Position numbers and translations under genes: made by a program. This document shows positions 24,872 to 37,500 of a stretch of DNA of 64,000 nucleotides, piece after piece (positions within the stretch are counted from its first letter, which is position 1; every line of letters begins with the position of its first letter). Source of the stretch: Monilinia fructicola. Lineage: Eukaryota > Ascomycota > Leotiomycetes > Helotiales > Sclerotiniaceae. The stretch lies in the NCBI GenBank assembly GCA_008692225.1, contig VICG01000002.1:1967501-2031500 (forward strand). Reading direction: 5' to 3'. The notes beneath the pieces are model-generated. The model worked only from the letters and a program-made list of their open reading frames with translations, was not told where the DNA came from and ran no database searches.

Positions 24872-27838
24872 ATGTCTCAAACACAAGCAACCAACGGTTC
24901 CCAAGCTACTTCCCCAGCTACTTCCCCAGCTACTTCCCCAGCTTCTTCCTCGAAGAAGGCTGCTGATGTCAAGTGTGTCGAAACCACCAAGGGGTGGGTC
25001 TGCGCTATCTGCTTCCCTCTCGATGACCCTAACCGTGCCCTTGAGCGCGTTCTGAGTCTTGCTCAACTTCAAGCCCATGCTGCTGCCAATCATTATGCTT
25101 CACTTGGACAAAATGAATGGGATAACTATGGTAAGTCATAACAAAGTGTTCTCCAAGTCCATCACTCCTGCTAACCAATCATATAGTTACCAAATCTGTT
25201 TACTACGAGGCTCAATTCAAGGGTCAACGCGATCTTGGATTGGACGGTGGCATCATGCAAGGCCCTCCCACGGTTGCTTCCCAAAAGAAGCTCACCAAGC
25301 CAGCCGGCGTTCCCAAGCGCAAGTACGTTCGCAAGAACAAGACTGCGGTTCCTGAATCTGCTCTTGATCTCATGGAGACCATGATCAACTTTGATGGCAA
25401 CTTCACCGTCAATGACGATCATTTCTCAACTAACACTCCGGCTTTTCCTGGTGGCAGCCAGGATGAAGACAACGGTATGATCAATCTTACTTCGGCACCA
25501 AACACCCCTCGCACTCCATTCAGAAACGTCAATTCTTATGATGATCAACTTTCTCACTCACAATTCGAAATGGATGTCTCACATATCAATACGACTCCAA
25601 CCACCCCACCTACCGCCATTGTTTCTCGCTATGGTCAACCTTCTCACTCTCAATTCGAGATGGGTGTATCACATGCTACCACAACTCCAACAACTCCAAA
25701 ATCCAGCAATGATTCTTACTACAATCAATCCACTCACTCTCGATTCGGTATGCATTCAATGGATGCACCACCGTCTGTCGCATCACCAAGCACACCTTTC
25801 TCGCAAGAAGTCTTCTGCATCCAAGAACCCCCTCCGCCAGCGCCTGAGCGAAAACCCTTCATTCGAGTCCGCCGTCTCTGTTCACGGACTCGATCAAGTT
25901 CGTGCTGCTGGCAACGCAGGTCTTCAGCGATATCTCGATCGACAAGCCCGTGGTCTTCCACGCACAGCTAACGGTAGCCTCCCATTAACCTCACCATCTG
26001 CCCCTCGCAATGGTACCTTGGGCCTTCCGCTAACTGCTGCGAACTACGCGGCGGCTGGTATGCCAAACATTCCGGTTGAGAAGGTCGTTCGCCGCGCCAA
26101 GAAAGTGGAGCGTCGTCGTCAATCATCTACCGCCTCCAGCATCGCTGGTGGTCCTGATGGCGACGCGTCCCCCTTGGTAGTGGTCACCACTGACACCTCT
26201 CTCAACCAGTTTGGTGTACCAGCCACCCTCTTTGGACAGGCTCCCCGAGCTGTCTACAAGTCCCATGCATACGAATCGATCTATGCAGTGCTGGCTCCCA
26301 AGGAACAGCTTCCTCAACCAGAGGTTTCTCTCCCCGAGATTCCTGCTGGGCTCTATCTTCCCGAGCTTGCTCACAGCGAAGACTCTGGGGCTGTCGCCAG
26401 TTCCCTCGAGCAGTTCCAAGGCGAGGTCCTCGGTGCGTCAGAACCCACGTTCACGGGCAATGACGGCGCCGACGACTTCAACTTCGAATCGTTCTCCTCA
26501 GAGCCATGGTCACGCTCTGAGGAGAATGCAACTGCTCCTGGGAATGCAGTCCCACCGATGAGCAACGAGGCCTTTGCTGAGTTCCTTGCCAGCATTTCGA
26601 CCCCCGCCGTCTCGGAGATCGACGCCATGTTCGGCTTTGGAAACCGTTCGCGCGCTCCTTCGAACCTGTATGATAACTTTACCGTTTTCCATACCACTTC
26701 GTTGGAGTATGGCGTCCCTTCGCAGACGGCGCAGGCTGCTCGACCAGCTTCTCCATCGTCTCGATCCGCTCCACCTGCGGTTGAAGGTTCTCCTTCTTCC
26801 ACCTGTGGCGAGGTCGAACCTCTTGTGGGGACCTCCGATCGCGTGGAGCTTGCTCCCGAGGTCGTTGGACCCTCTGCTCTCGAATCTGTTGCTGAAGCTT
26901 CTGCTCCCGAAGCAGAAGCACGCGTCATCAACTCACCAGAAATGGCCGAGCTGATGTCGTTCGTCCAAAAGCAATTGGACGAGCAACAGACCAAATTCGA
27001 GGCAGCCCTCCGAAAGCAGTCGGAGGGGCAGAGTGCAGCCAACGCTGGACTGATGAAGAAGTTGGAAGAGAAATCGGCTGCGCTTGAAAAGCTTGCTCGT
27101 CGTGAGGAGGTTCGTGCCAAGGCTGCTGCCACAGCCGAGGACGACCGTCTTCGCCTCGAGGCTCGCCAGAAGCGCTCGAAGATGACCAACCATGAGCTGT
27201 TTGGCATTGCCCCTGGTCGCACAGTTGGGAATGGGAAGCCCACTGTGACCACCAAGGACCATGCCAAGAAGCGCGTTGGCCCTTCGAAAAAGCCGGTTCC
27301 GGCCAAGAACCACACCCCCGTCGTCAAGGAGGCAGTTCCTGCCGCCAAGAAGACCTCCCCTGGCGGTCCGAAGCTTGCTTCGGCTGCAAAGAAGGCCCCT
27401 GTTGGTGGTGCAAAAGCTCCCGCTGTCTCTGCGACGACAAAGGTGGGCGTTCCTAGCACCAAGATGACCACGTTCTCGCTCTTAAGTGGGGCCCCTGCTG
27501 GCTTCAAGAGATCGTTCGTCAAGAATCATGGTGTGAAGGTCGCCACTAACAAACCACTCGGTGCGGCCTTCGATCGGATGAAGGCCACACCCACCCCTGC
27601 CAAGCCCACTGTCCCCACGCAGTCGGCTTCTGTTCCCAAGAAGCGTGCGGCTGCTTCCAAGCCCGCTCCTTCGGGGCAGAAGCCGTCTGGAGTAACCAAG
27701 AAGGGCCCTTCCAAGGATCGTAACTCGGACCAAAAATACTTGGCTCGGGCTATGCTCTCGAAGAAGGGTCCCCAACGGGTGAACGTGCCGGATCCAAAGA
27801 ATGGGGGGTGGATGTGGGTCAATGTCTCTGAGCTTTAA
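24872..27838 (+). CDS. Uncharacterised protein: C2H2-like N-terminus, internal repeats, coiled coil and basic tail
   Basis: Exon 1 is 24872-25130 and exon 2 starts at 25187 (CTAAC branch, ATAG acceptor). About residues 45-80 have CAIC and, 24 residues on, HAAANH, a C-x2-C...H-x4-H pattern that could bind zinc. Three imperfect repeats of about 25 aa follow (SHSQFEM...TTPTTP). At about 25801-25812 the frame must shift by one base to enter the long downstream frame to TAA 27838. A 43-nt intron (25748-25790) could explain it, but the third repeat continues through that stretch, so an indel is preferred. Downstream come a Glu/Lys/Ala coiled coil (about 26940-27190) and a Lys/Ala/Pro-rich, histone-H1-like tail ending GGWMWVNVSEL. 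Codon use is strongly C-ending, suggesting high expression. I cannot name the function; a chromatin or nucleic-acid role is only a guess. Confidence 0.65.
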
Positions 27839-29269
27839 ACCTCGGAGAGTGCGGCACACATCATTGTGGTTTGGTTTGGTTGGTTTTTTTTGGCTGGGGT
27901 TTGTTGGGGTGCATAGATTTGGGACTTGAAGAAAGAGGAGGAATAGTGGGGGAGGTTGGGCGGTGGATGGATTGGGCGGTGGATGGGTTGGGTTGATTGG
28001 GTTGGTGGGACGTTGGGGGGCACTGGTAGCATAAGGGGGATAGATAGTACCGCAAAAGAAAATTGTTTTCCATACCTGATATATTCTTATCATGAGCTTT
28101 CATCATGAGATGTGAATTTGTACTTGGTCAAAATGACCGAGAAGCTGGATTTCGCAACGCCCCAAAACAGAAACTTTGGACGCCATCTCATGTATTTATG
28201 TCATGGCAGTCAATTACATTTACACAAACCGCTTCTTCTCAGTCACAATATCGCTCACCTTAAGTTGGAGAATTACTCCAACTTAATCCTAGAGCAGTAT
28301 ACAGTATCTCCAACGCTTTACACCTCAGCCAAGACACTTCTTGTTACCAAAGTAATCAGTCCGCGCAAGGACAACTTCTACGGCTTGATGTCAAGGCTCT
28401 TCATCTACAACCACTGTAGTGCTTGTTTTTTTGTCGGCATCGGATCTGGAATAAAGCAAGACTACTTCTCAATAGACCTCCTCAGGGGAACTTCCTGATA
28501 TCGGACTTCCTGTGCTACGTTGCTTGCCTTGGACCCCAAACAATACTTTGACAATACCGTCGAATGAACTGGTGGTACTGAGTTATCTCGCATTGGCAAC
28601 TACCTGCGCCTTTCCGTACTTGAGGAACTTTGGTTGAAGCTAGTGGTATAACTTCACTGGCACTTGCTATTGATGCCAAACGGGTCGATGGCCTTGGTAG
28701 GGAAACATTTCCCCTGTGTTCTCCAATCTTCAGGCAAATTCACGACCCGTGACTTGTGAGTCCTTCTTTTTCAATATCCTCGAGCCCCTTCAAGAGACAG
28801 TACTTTTCCTTTGAAGATATTCGCAACAGGAGATGAAATGCAGTGAACCAATTTTCTAGGTACTTTCCGAGTTCAGAATCGGTTATCTTATACCAAGAAA
28901 CTTAGGTTCCAGGGTTGTGAAATAGAGCCAATACAGCCATGGAAAGAAACTCAAGGTTGCTAAGTTGAATTCTCTGTTTATTGTAGCTGTATTCCGATGC
29001 TTCTCTTATATATAGTAGTACAGAATAGTACGAAAAGGCCATCAAATCAGCTAAAAAATATTTGTAGTGATTGGTTTATAAGCTAAACTGAAACTATATA
29101 GATATTGTAGATATCAGATATTCTGCTCCCACTTTAGTGACATGAGGATATAAAAGTTGTTCGTTTTGGACTGACATGAACTTCACCCTTTATAGAACCC
29201 TCCACTCCAGAGAAGATACATGAACGCCCGTTAATCATAAAAAGTTCTTTAGTCGTAGTCGTAGTTCTT
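27839..29269. other. Spacer with a G/T-rich tract and a perfect hairpin
   Basis: The plus strand at about 27866-28030 is strongly G/T-rich with many GGGT and GGTGG runs. A perfect inverted repeat with 11-bp arms and a 5-nt loop lies at 28260-28286. No gene is evident; the 128-codon frame at 28112-28498 has no recognisable features. Confidence 0.55.
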
Positions 29270-30713
29270 TCAATACGGGCGAGGAGATCTTGTCCTTGGA
29301 GGAGTTCTTCGCCTTGGGGGAGGTCTTCGCTTTGTCCCCGCACTAGGACGTCCCATTCTAGGCCGTATCACACTTTGACATCTTGGGCATGCCTTCATGT
29401 CACAGCCTGGGCACTGTAACAGATAGGTCCATACCTCATCGCATTTCGGGCATGCTGTACGGCCCTGTACCTTTGGCCACCAGCCATCGTGGCGGCAATT
29501 TGGGGTAGAAGTCTGATGAGTGCTCGCCTTAGCTGTAGAAAAAATATCGGGGCTACTGTAACGTTCTTGGTATTTTTTGACTTCTTCATCCATTAGCTTT
29601 TGCCATTTCTTTTCCTCCTCCTGTTTTTTCCGGGCTTCCGCTGCTTCTCTCTCCCGCTTCTCCCGACGCTGCTGTTCCTCTTTCTGAATCTTGGCGATTA
29701 TTTCTTTCTCCGCCTTCAGCCATTCTTGCCATTCTCTAGCCTTTCTTTCTCTTTCTAGTCTTTCCTTCTCCTGTCTTTCTCTTTCTAGTCTTTCCTTCTC
29801 CTGTCTTTCTCTAGCCATTCTTTCCCTTTCCAATCTCTCTTTCTCCTGCCTCTCTCTAGCCATTCTTTCCCTTTCCAATCTCTCCTTCTCCTGCCTTTCC
29901 CTAGTTTCTTTAAGCCATATCTTATGTTCAATATCTGCTATCTTCCTATCGTCGACCAGGTTCGCAGCATCTACGTCTTCTTTCGCTTTTCTTAAAAGAC
30001 CTTCTTTATTCTTCAAATCGGTTATTGCTAACTCTAATCGTCTCTCTTTCATATCTTTCTCAATTCTTCTCTCCTGTCTCTCCCTATCATTACGTTCTTT
30101 CTCCTCCTCAGTCTCCTGTACCTTCTTGTATATTGGTGAAAGAAACCATGATCCCCAACTATTCTCCTGAGCCTTTTTTGCCGCATCGGCAGCCGCGATA
30201 CTATTGAGATTCTTGATTTCTTGTTCCAAACGTCGAATGTCCGCTTGCAACTTGGAGATTGAGTAGTCAAAAGTATTCTTTGTGGTCTCCCATCGTTTTC
30301 TACGTTCTCGCTTGGACTTTTGAAGTGCAGCAATTTGTGTCGCCTCGCTATATTCATCTGATTTTTGAGAACGGGGTGTTCTTGTGGCTTCAGGGGAAGG
30401 GCGGCTTCGTGTTATGGATGGGTAGATTATATCGTATGCTCGGCGTTTGCCTTCATCTTTTAATGTCTCGTAGGCTCTGCCAAGCTTCAATGCTTAAATT
30501 AGTTTGAACGATTTGAAGATAGACAAAAGAACTAGTTTGGGCCAGAAATCAACATACCAGTTGAAAAGCTTCAGTGGCATTTGGGCTAGTATTTCGATCT
30601 GGGTGGATTTTTAGAGCTAGCCTTCGATAAGATTGTACGACTTGCGCAGTAGTAGCAGTTTGCACCACTTCAAGTACCATATAATAATCCTCGGTGACTG
30701 ATACTGGCGCCAT
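29270..30713 (-). CDS. J-domain (DnaJ) protein with charged coiled coil and C-terminal Cys-rich ribbon
   Basis: Exons complement(29270-30484, 30558-30713) give 456 aa. The J domain spans about residues 8-70: YYMVLEV, SYRRLALKI, the HPD triad followed by RN, and after the intron LGRAYETLKDEGKRRAYD. The HPD motif implies stimulation of an Hsp70 ATPase. A long Arg/Glu/Lys coiled coil follows, containing tandem 15-residue repeats of the RQEKERLERERMARE type; the matching DNA repeats lie at about 29757-29905. The C-terminus has a cysteine cluster (CPKC, CPGC, CPRC) preceded by DGWWPKVQG, likely a zinc ribbon, then a Pro/Arg tail. This architecture recurs in filamentous ascomycetes without a characterised role. 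The start is the only ATG giving an intact J domain. Confidence 0.85.
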
Positions 30714-32569
30714 ACCTCAGAAAATATGTTTCCGGAAGCGCTTGTATTGTTTCCGCCAAAATGAATCAAACATTACTTATCTTAATATCCTAGAGCCTCA
30801 TCTGTTTGTTGTCAATGCAGGTAAGGTCGCATTGCGCTTCCCGTGACTTGAAGAAAAGATTCAAGTATAGCCAATAAGAACATAAGTAACAGCAAGATTC
30901 CATACAAACCAAACATCCTACTGAGCAACGGTCCAAAGTAAAAGCAAAACTATTGACATCAACAGATCTATCACTGGAAGGATTTATCTTGAAGGCTCAG
31001 CTGTATAGCAGGTGCTGAGCCCAACCAACCACCGCTTTCTAGTCCTCTGTAAGAATATGTGTACATTTCTGTATGAGAGCATAAAACAGTAGCGAAACTC
31101 GCCACTTGAGCAATTCATACGACCACTTCTACTTGAGAGATTGATCTTGAAGTTTAGCAAATAGGTCTCATTTTCAAATGCTCCTGTCAATTCGTTCATT
31201 GAAAGAAGTACATACATCCAATATTACTTCAAGATTTGAATATTAGCAGTAAAAGTCTAATTTGAAGATGGAAATGAGCTCATGTTGATCTGAGGTTCGT
31301 TGATAAAATCAAGCGTATAATTAATAAACGAAACTTCTACCACTAAGCCAATTTGGGCTTATGTTACCGCACTCTCTATTTGCTTTTCTTTCAACATCAA
31401 CATATCAACACTCGAGTTTCTCAATCTTACCTTTATTGATAAAAAGTCAACCGCTTCAACGATGACAGGATGTAAAGCAATGAAGAGGGAGGAGCTATCT
31501 ATTGAACACGTACGAGAGACTAGCGGTCTCCTTATCCATGCCTTTGAAAGCCTATTTGAAACTTGCGAGTAGTTCCTTCAAATACAGCTATATCTAACCT
31601 CCCTTTTCTTAACTTGTGGCCACTGCAGGTGCCTGGGGATATCATTACTTTCCCTCAAAACCAAGTTCAATGTCATGGTTTCCATCAATTACCAGTCTCT
31701 TTTTTTATCATTAGTTCCCAAAGATCTTAGACTCAGATATTCGAAGCCTCAGTCTTCTTCATTTGGAAAGCGGTTCCACAGTGTGGAAGAATCACAACGG
31801 CACTCGGCTACATGATCTTGTAAGGTTATGTAGCAGACACAGTCCTTCCTTTTATAGCTTAAGATCAATAACTTGTTTTAGCCTTTTTAAATTACTCTTA
31901 TTTACGCTTTGTATTTTTTCATATTTTTCATACCTATATGGTAACCTTTGTTAGTTTGATACATTGATAGTTTAACGCTTACTTTTTCTTTGCTCCTGAA
32001 GCTATTTCATTGTAAAAACTGCCTAATTCCACTCCTTTATAATAAGTCCACGGGTAAGAATGTCATGTTTCAATACGTCTATCAAGAGACACCAATGGCA
32101 GTGAATATAACTACTGCATCACTCCATTGATGTAGAGACTATGGCCTTGTTGGAGCTCAAACTGTTGGAGTATTTACTAATGACCCTCATGTTATTGTAT
32201 TTGCAGTTCGAAATTTTCTGCATGAACTTGCAAAAGAAATGCTAAACCGTGCTTCATGAGACTTATGATGAAAAAAGATCACCCATCATGTAAAATGAGA
32301 GATTTCGGTGCACTTCAGTCACATTCATTACACTGATATCATTTCTCATTATGGAAAAAGTTTTCAACAACACCAAACAAGTTCAATTTCGTTATGTACT
32401 CAGTACTAGAGTATTCCATTACCACTATCCACCCGTCTCGAGCCTATTCATGAAGATTACCGGCCATAAGTGAACAGGCGAAACCTTGAGTCATAAGATT
32501 GGAACTCCGATCCTTAATTATTTCCTCCACCAGCGTACCCTTCAGAGCCATATCTCCAGTTCGGCGAGC
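30714..32569. other. Intergenic region, no gene seen
   Basis: 1.86 kb of moderately AT-rich sequence. Short frames (for example 30984-31217) overlap others and have no recognisable motifs. It holds the promoter of the J-domain gene and the 3' flank of the small secreted protein gene. Confidence 0.5.
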
Positions 32570-32919
32570 TTACTGGCTGTAGCATGGAGTACGGTCTTGA
32601 GCGTCCAAAGTGTTGGCGCACCTGTACTTTCCTCCGGCATTACAGGCGGTACCAGGGATGCCGTCGGCGTTTGTGGTGCCATCAGCACGATGAGCATTGG
32701 CGCAGACCGAGGCACAGTCGAGGTTGCCGACTGTAGCGTCCTGTTCAAGAGAATTAGTTGTATGTTCGGTCTGGCTGAAGATGCAAGATGTTGGACAAGA
32801 CTCACGAAATAGAGACAGCAGTGTGCTCCAGTGTCAAACTCGCACTGGCAGTAGATGCAGGCTTGCACCGAAAGAGCGCTAGCGATAACGAGCATAGCGA
32901 TGGATGAGATACGGACCAT
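32570..32919 (-). CDS. Small secreted cysteine-rich protein (effector-like)
   Basis: Exons complement(32570-32740, 32806-32919) give 94 aa. The intron is 65 nt with GTGAGT, a CAACTAAT branch and an ACAG acceptor. Residues 1-20 are a signal peptide (MVRISS, hydrophobic core, SVQA). The mature part begins with C21 and has ten cysteines (21, 24, 26, 34, 35, 47, 51, 71, 79, 91), an even number suited to five disulfides. The opening CIYCQC...CC arrangement is distinctive. There is no membrane segment or catalytic motif. Size, secretion signal and cysteine density are those of candidate fungal effectors, but function cannot be inferred. It is the last gene before the RIP-mutated retrotransposon, about 1.4 kb away. 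Confidence 0.8.
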
Positions 32920-34342
32920 TTTTGCGGTAGTAAAGGGGTGTTTGGTGAATTTGGTGGGTTTGGGGATGAGGAGATTGTGTTTTGTGTGTTGTTGAGAAGC
33001 TGATGGAGAATATGTTTTCAAGCTGGGGGATTTCAATCTTCTTATACCTGCTTTGAAAGGTAAATATCTGGTTAAACCTGGCGTGAAGCGACGCCGCCAT
33101 AGATACGATCCATACAACTCCGTATCTTCAGCTCATGATAGTCTATCCCTAGAAACAGTGTTCCTGCATATCACCCGTTGTTGAACCGTACGGGGCCACC
33201 GCGGAGGATACTTCCCCACAGTTCACTTTACAGTATCAACGCCTTGCTGTTCATCCTTGTTTTCCAATCATCTTCACCACGCCCGCGCATGAACGGAAAT
33301 TGATTCTAGAAAATTCATCCATAATCTACTTCTCGAAAAGGGCCAATTCAAATCTTGGAATAAAACAACAGCTCAAGGCATTAATTCGCAGCTTGCCCAA
33401 AGTTCCGAGAGTCTAGCACTGATGGCACGCACATAGTGTAACAATACATAACGAACCTGAAGATATCCAGTTCGAATCTTCAATCCTGAATCCTTGAGAG
33501 GTGCCAGTTGATCCACTCGATCAATCTTGACTCCTCAAGGTATGGATGTCTTTCGTTGTCAAACTTCAAACTCATCAGACGGATGACTACCTCCGGAAAA
33601 AAATAAAGTTTTCAAGCCTCAGAGCTTTCGTGGAGCTTGACAGGAAAGCTTAAAGCAAACAAGCCATATATCGTATTCGGAATTAATTTAATTTTAAGCA
33701 ACATAAGCCTTTTACGTATTGCTTAACTTGTGTATGGCGCATTAAGGTTAAAAAAACTTAAAAACTAGGTTACTTTAACCTTTTCCTATATTGATATGAC
33801 CTCACTGGTGTGTACATTTATGCGAGAACCGTCCCGCTGCAATTGCCCGGCAGCCGAAGGACTGTATGACGACCCCCTGAGACATTTTGGCATGTATCAT
33901 GTATACCCTATTAGGTAATTCTGATGCATGTGCATAATATCGATATCAATGTTTGGGTTGATGTCTGGTACTGATTACTTATCAATGTTGCCCATGGTGA
34001 AAGCTTATGAGGTTGATATTGAGGTGTGAAGTGTGGGAACTCAACACTATCAGCACAATCCTTTTCAATATTAAACAGTAAGCGTAGGGAAGTCAGCCCT
34101 AAGCTAAGATGAGTTGGTATCTTTGAGAACCTTGGAACGCTCAATCGACACTATTCAATTGCCATTCAACGACTACTTTAACATCTCCTTTGGACCATCT
34201 ACTCTGTATAGTGTACTGTAAGTAGCAATCTTGGCGATCGATATCCCAGGGTGTCACAGTGGGCCCTGATGGGATGGATGGGCCCAACAAGATTTTAATT
34301 GGACAGCTACTTTCGCACAAGCTTCGGATATCAAAGCTTATA
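32920..34342. other. Gene-free flank of the retrotransposon
   Basis: Promoter of the secreted protein gene, then AT-rich DNA with no coding sequence. A small inverted repeat (AAGGTTAAA ... TTTAACCTT) at about 33745-33782 may be a hairpin or the remnant of a tiny element. Confidence 0.5.
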
Positions 34343-34508
34343 TGTTACAGTGTATTATCAATCTCATGGTCACATGACCATACTAGCCTAATTCGCCTAG
34401 CTTATCTTAGATTAGCTTAGCTTAGCTTAAGTAAGCAAGGCCTATAAAAAAGACTCTGTTCACTTTTACAAATCCTTATCTTATTTTAATTTAATTAAAA
34501 TATTTATA
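34343..34508 (+). repeat. Left LTR (166 bp)
   Basis: Starts TGTTACAG. Compared with the right LTR by eye, about 29 positions differ; all are transitions (C/T or G/A), with no indels. The 3' end reads TATA where the right copy has CACA, so the terminal CA has been mutated. Confidence 0.93.
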
Positions 34509-37500
34509 AATAGTAACAAGCTTTTTTATTGTTTATTATCACTAGTTATATATTAACATTAGGGATAGATATAATTTATTTAATCAAACCTTTTTTTTAG
34601 CTTTTATTTTATATATTAATTATCTTTTTTAAGCTTTTTTTATTATATTATTTGTACAATCTTATTATATTTTAATATAGTATAAATAGTATTATTACAT
34701 CTAAAACATTATCTTATAGTTAAATTCAACTTTAAATTTTTGAGAAAGTATAATTTATTAACCTTTTTTTTATCTAAAAACTTAAAGCTAAAGATAAATT
34801 ATTAATAAGTTAAATTAAAGTTATTATCTAGATTTTTAAAAATTATAGCGGAATAAACAAATCATTTACACTTTTCTTAATATTCGAATATACATTTATT
34901 ATATTAATTAATATTATCTTTACATTACAAATTCTTATTAACTAATAGAATAATTATATTAGATTTATAGAATTTGTATAGGAGCTTATAAATTCTCTAA
35001 ATAATCTATGATTGTTATATAAACCTTAATCTTTTTAAATGTTAAATTAATTTTTTTTATCATCTATACTTTTATTTACATTTATATCAAATATTAAGAA
35101 TATAAATATATTTAATATTATTGCTTTCATAATAAATCAATTTTAATAGTTTTTTATTATTATCCAAAAATCATTTTTGCAAATTACAATTAATGAATTT
35201 ATTTGATTTTATTTATAAAATTTGGGTTACTTTAATTTTAATAATAAATTGAAGCTATTTATAAAAATTGTTAATAATAAGATTATTTACTATAATATTT
35301 TCTCTTTTACTATTTAGATTAAAGCAAAATCTGCTAATATTATTGATAAACTATTTACTTTACACATTATTGCTTTTTAGTTTAATTAATATTTTAAAGG
35401 CAAAATTAAGTTATGATATACAAATAAGATTTTGAATACTATATATACGAAATTTAAAGTTAATATTGAGAATTAGTATATTAAGCTAAAGATTCGCTTT
35501 AGGATATTATCTAAAATTATACTGAAAAAACTTGAAAGATTAAAGTATATTATTAACAATATACGAAAATATAAAAATCCCGAAGAGTTTATTTAGAAGT
35601 TAATAATTTTTAAATATAGTATTAATACAATCAAATTTAAATATACTTAAATATTTATTATTTATTATTATTTATCTATTAAATTATAAATCTATATTTT
35701 TGCTTTTACCCTTGAAATAAATCTATTAATTTTTATAAAGCAGATTAAATAGAAAAAAGATAATTGGTTTAATATTTAATATTCAAATAATATATTATAT
35801 AATTAGTATAATAGTAAACAGTTTTCTTATACTTTATATTATTAGAATAATTGTAGAATCTCCTTCTTTTCTTTTTTTCTTTTGTTGTTTAATAAAAAAT
35901 CTTATAATAATAAAAAATCAGATATTAATAAATTAAAAAATAATATCAAAAAAAATATTATATTATTAAAAAAAAAGTTATACTGAAAAAAAAATCCTTA
36001 TTATAACCAAAAATTTGAAGTTTAAATAACCTTCAAAATTAATAAAATAATTAAAGAAATTTATAATGAAGTTATTATTGTAGAGTATAGTAAGAATAGT
36101 TTATATAATCAAATTTATTACCAAGATTTAGAGAATAATAAAAATAAATTAAGTTAAAAATTTAAAGATAATAATGGGGATTCAGATGTTTAAAATGTTT
36201 ATTTAGTTTATTATATTAATATTAAACTATATAAGTTATTAATATTAAAAATTGCTAAAAATACAGGATTTAAAATTGTTTATTACTTAAATGTTAATAT
36301 TTTAAAATTTTGTAAAAAAAATCAAAAGTTAAGGGATACCTTTTTAATTTATATTTCCAAATATAATTTTATCCTACTTTTTATTATTTTTAATATTTAT
36401 ATAAATAAAAATTATTATAAATACCTTATATATAAAGAATTTTTTTTATTTAATAATAAGTTATATTTATACCTTTACAATAAGCATTTAAAGTTTAAAT
36501 TTATTATATAATATTTTAAATCCAAAATTATTAATTAATTATAAGTTATTAAACTTTTAACTCTTTATATTACCAATAATTTTAATTAAATTATTCTAAT
36601 AAAATCTATTAGGATAATTCTTTACACTATACTTTTATTATAAATTATTTAATTTATTATTTTAAAAAGCAAATTATTATTAGATTATGCTTTTAAAAAT
36701 TAGAAGTATACTAAAATTATATTAATATTAAATAATCTTTAAAATAATATTTATTCTATTTACTTTAATATTAATTACAGTATAAATTTAATTAATAGAA
36801 AATTCCTATTTAAAATATATTTTATCGCTAAGATTTATACTATAAAAAAATTCTTAAAAGTTTATGGTTTAAGATTTTAATTTTATAATATTAATAATTT
36901 TATAAACTTAAACTTTTTTTTATTTATTATTAATAGTTTCTTTATACATTTTTATTATAAAATTTATATTATTAATAAATTGGATATATAAATTTTATTA
37001 AGCTTTAATATTATTACTGCAGAAAATTGGATTATTGATTTAGATAATTAACTAATAATACTACTTTAATATACAGATTTGCAAATTAACATTTTTATAT
37101 TAGCAAAATTTGTTAAATATAAAATCCTTATTTTTACTAAAGAAAAATTAGTAATTTTATTTTATTTTTGTACTTTTATTATTATTTCAAATAAAAAAGA
37201 TAATAAGTTTATTTTACTAAAGTATAATATAATCTATAAGCCTATATATTAAAATAACTTTAATTTTTTTATATTTTTAATATCTAATATATATAAATTG
37301 GTTATAATTAAAAATTCTAGTAATAAAAAAGTTGTTATCTATAAATATATTAAGCTTAAAAATATAATTGATTTTAATATTTAAATAATAATAATTATAA
37401 ATAATCCTTGTGTATATTATTTTATTTAAATATTAACTATTATACAAAGCTTTATTAAATATCTTTTAATTAAAAGATTATTAATAATTATTACAATTAT

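Noticed and set aside
26371..27522. 383-codon open frame on the minus strand
   Set aside because: It is the antisense shadow of the C-biased gene at 24872-27838; composition mirrors the sense codons and it has no recognisable motifs.
33460..33500. GTTCGAATC-like motif resembling a tRNA T-arm
   Set aside because: No acceptor, D-arm or anticodon-arm pairing could be built around it.
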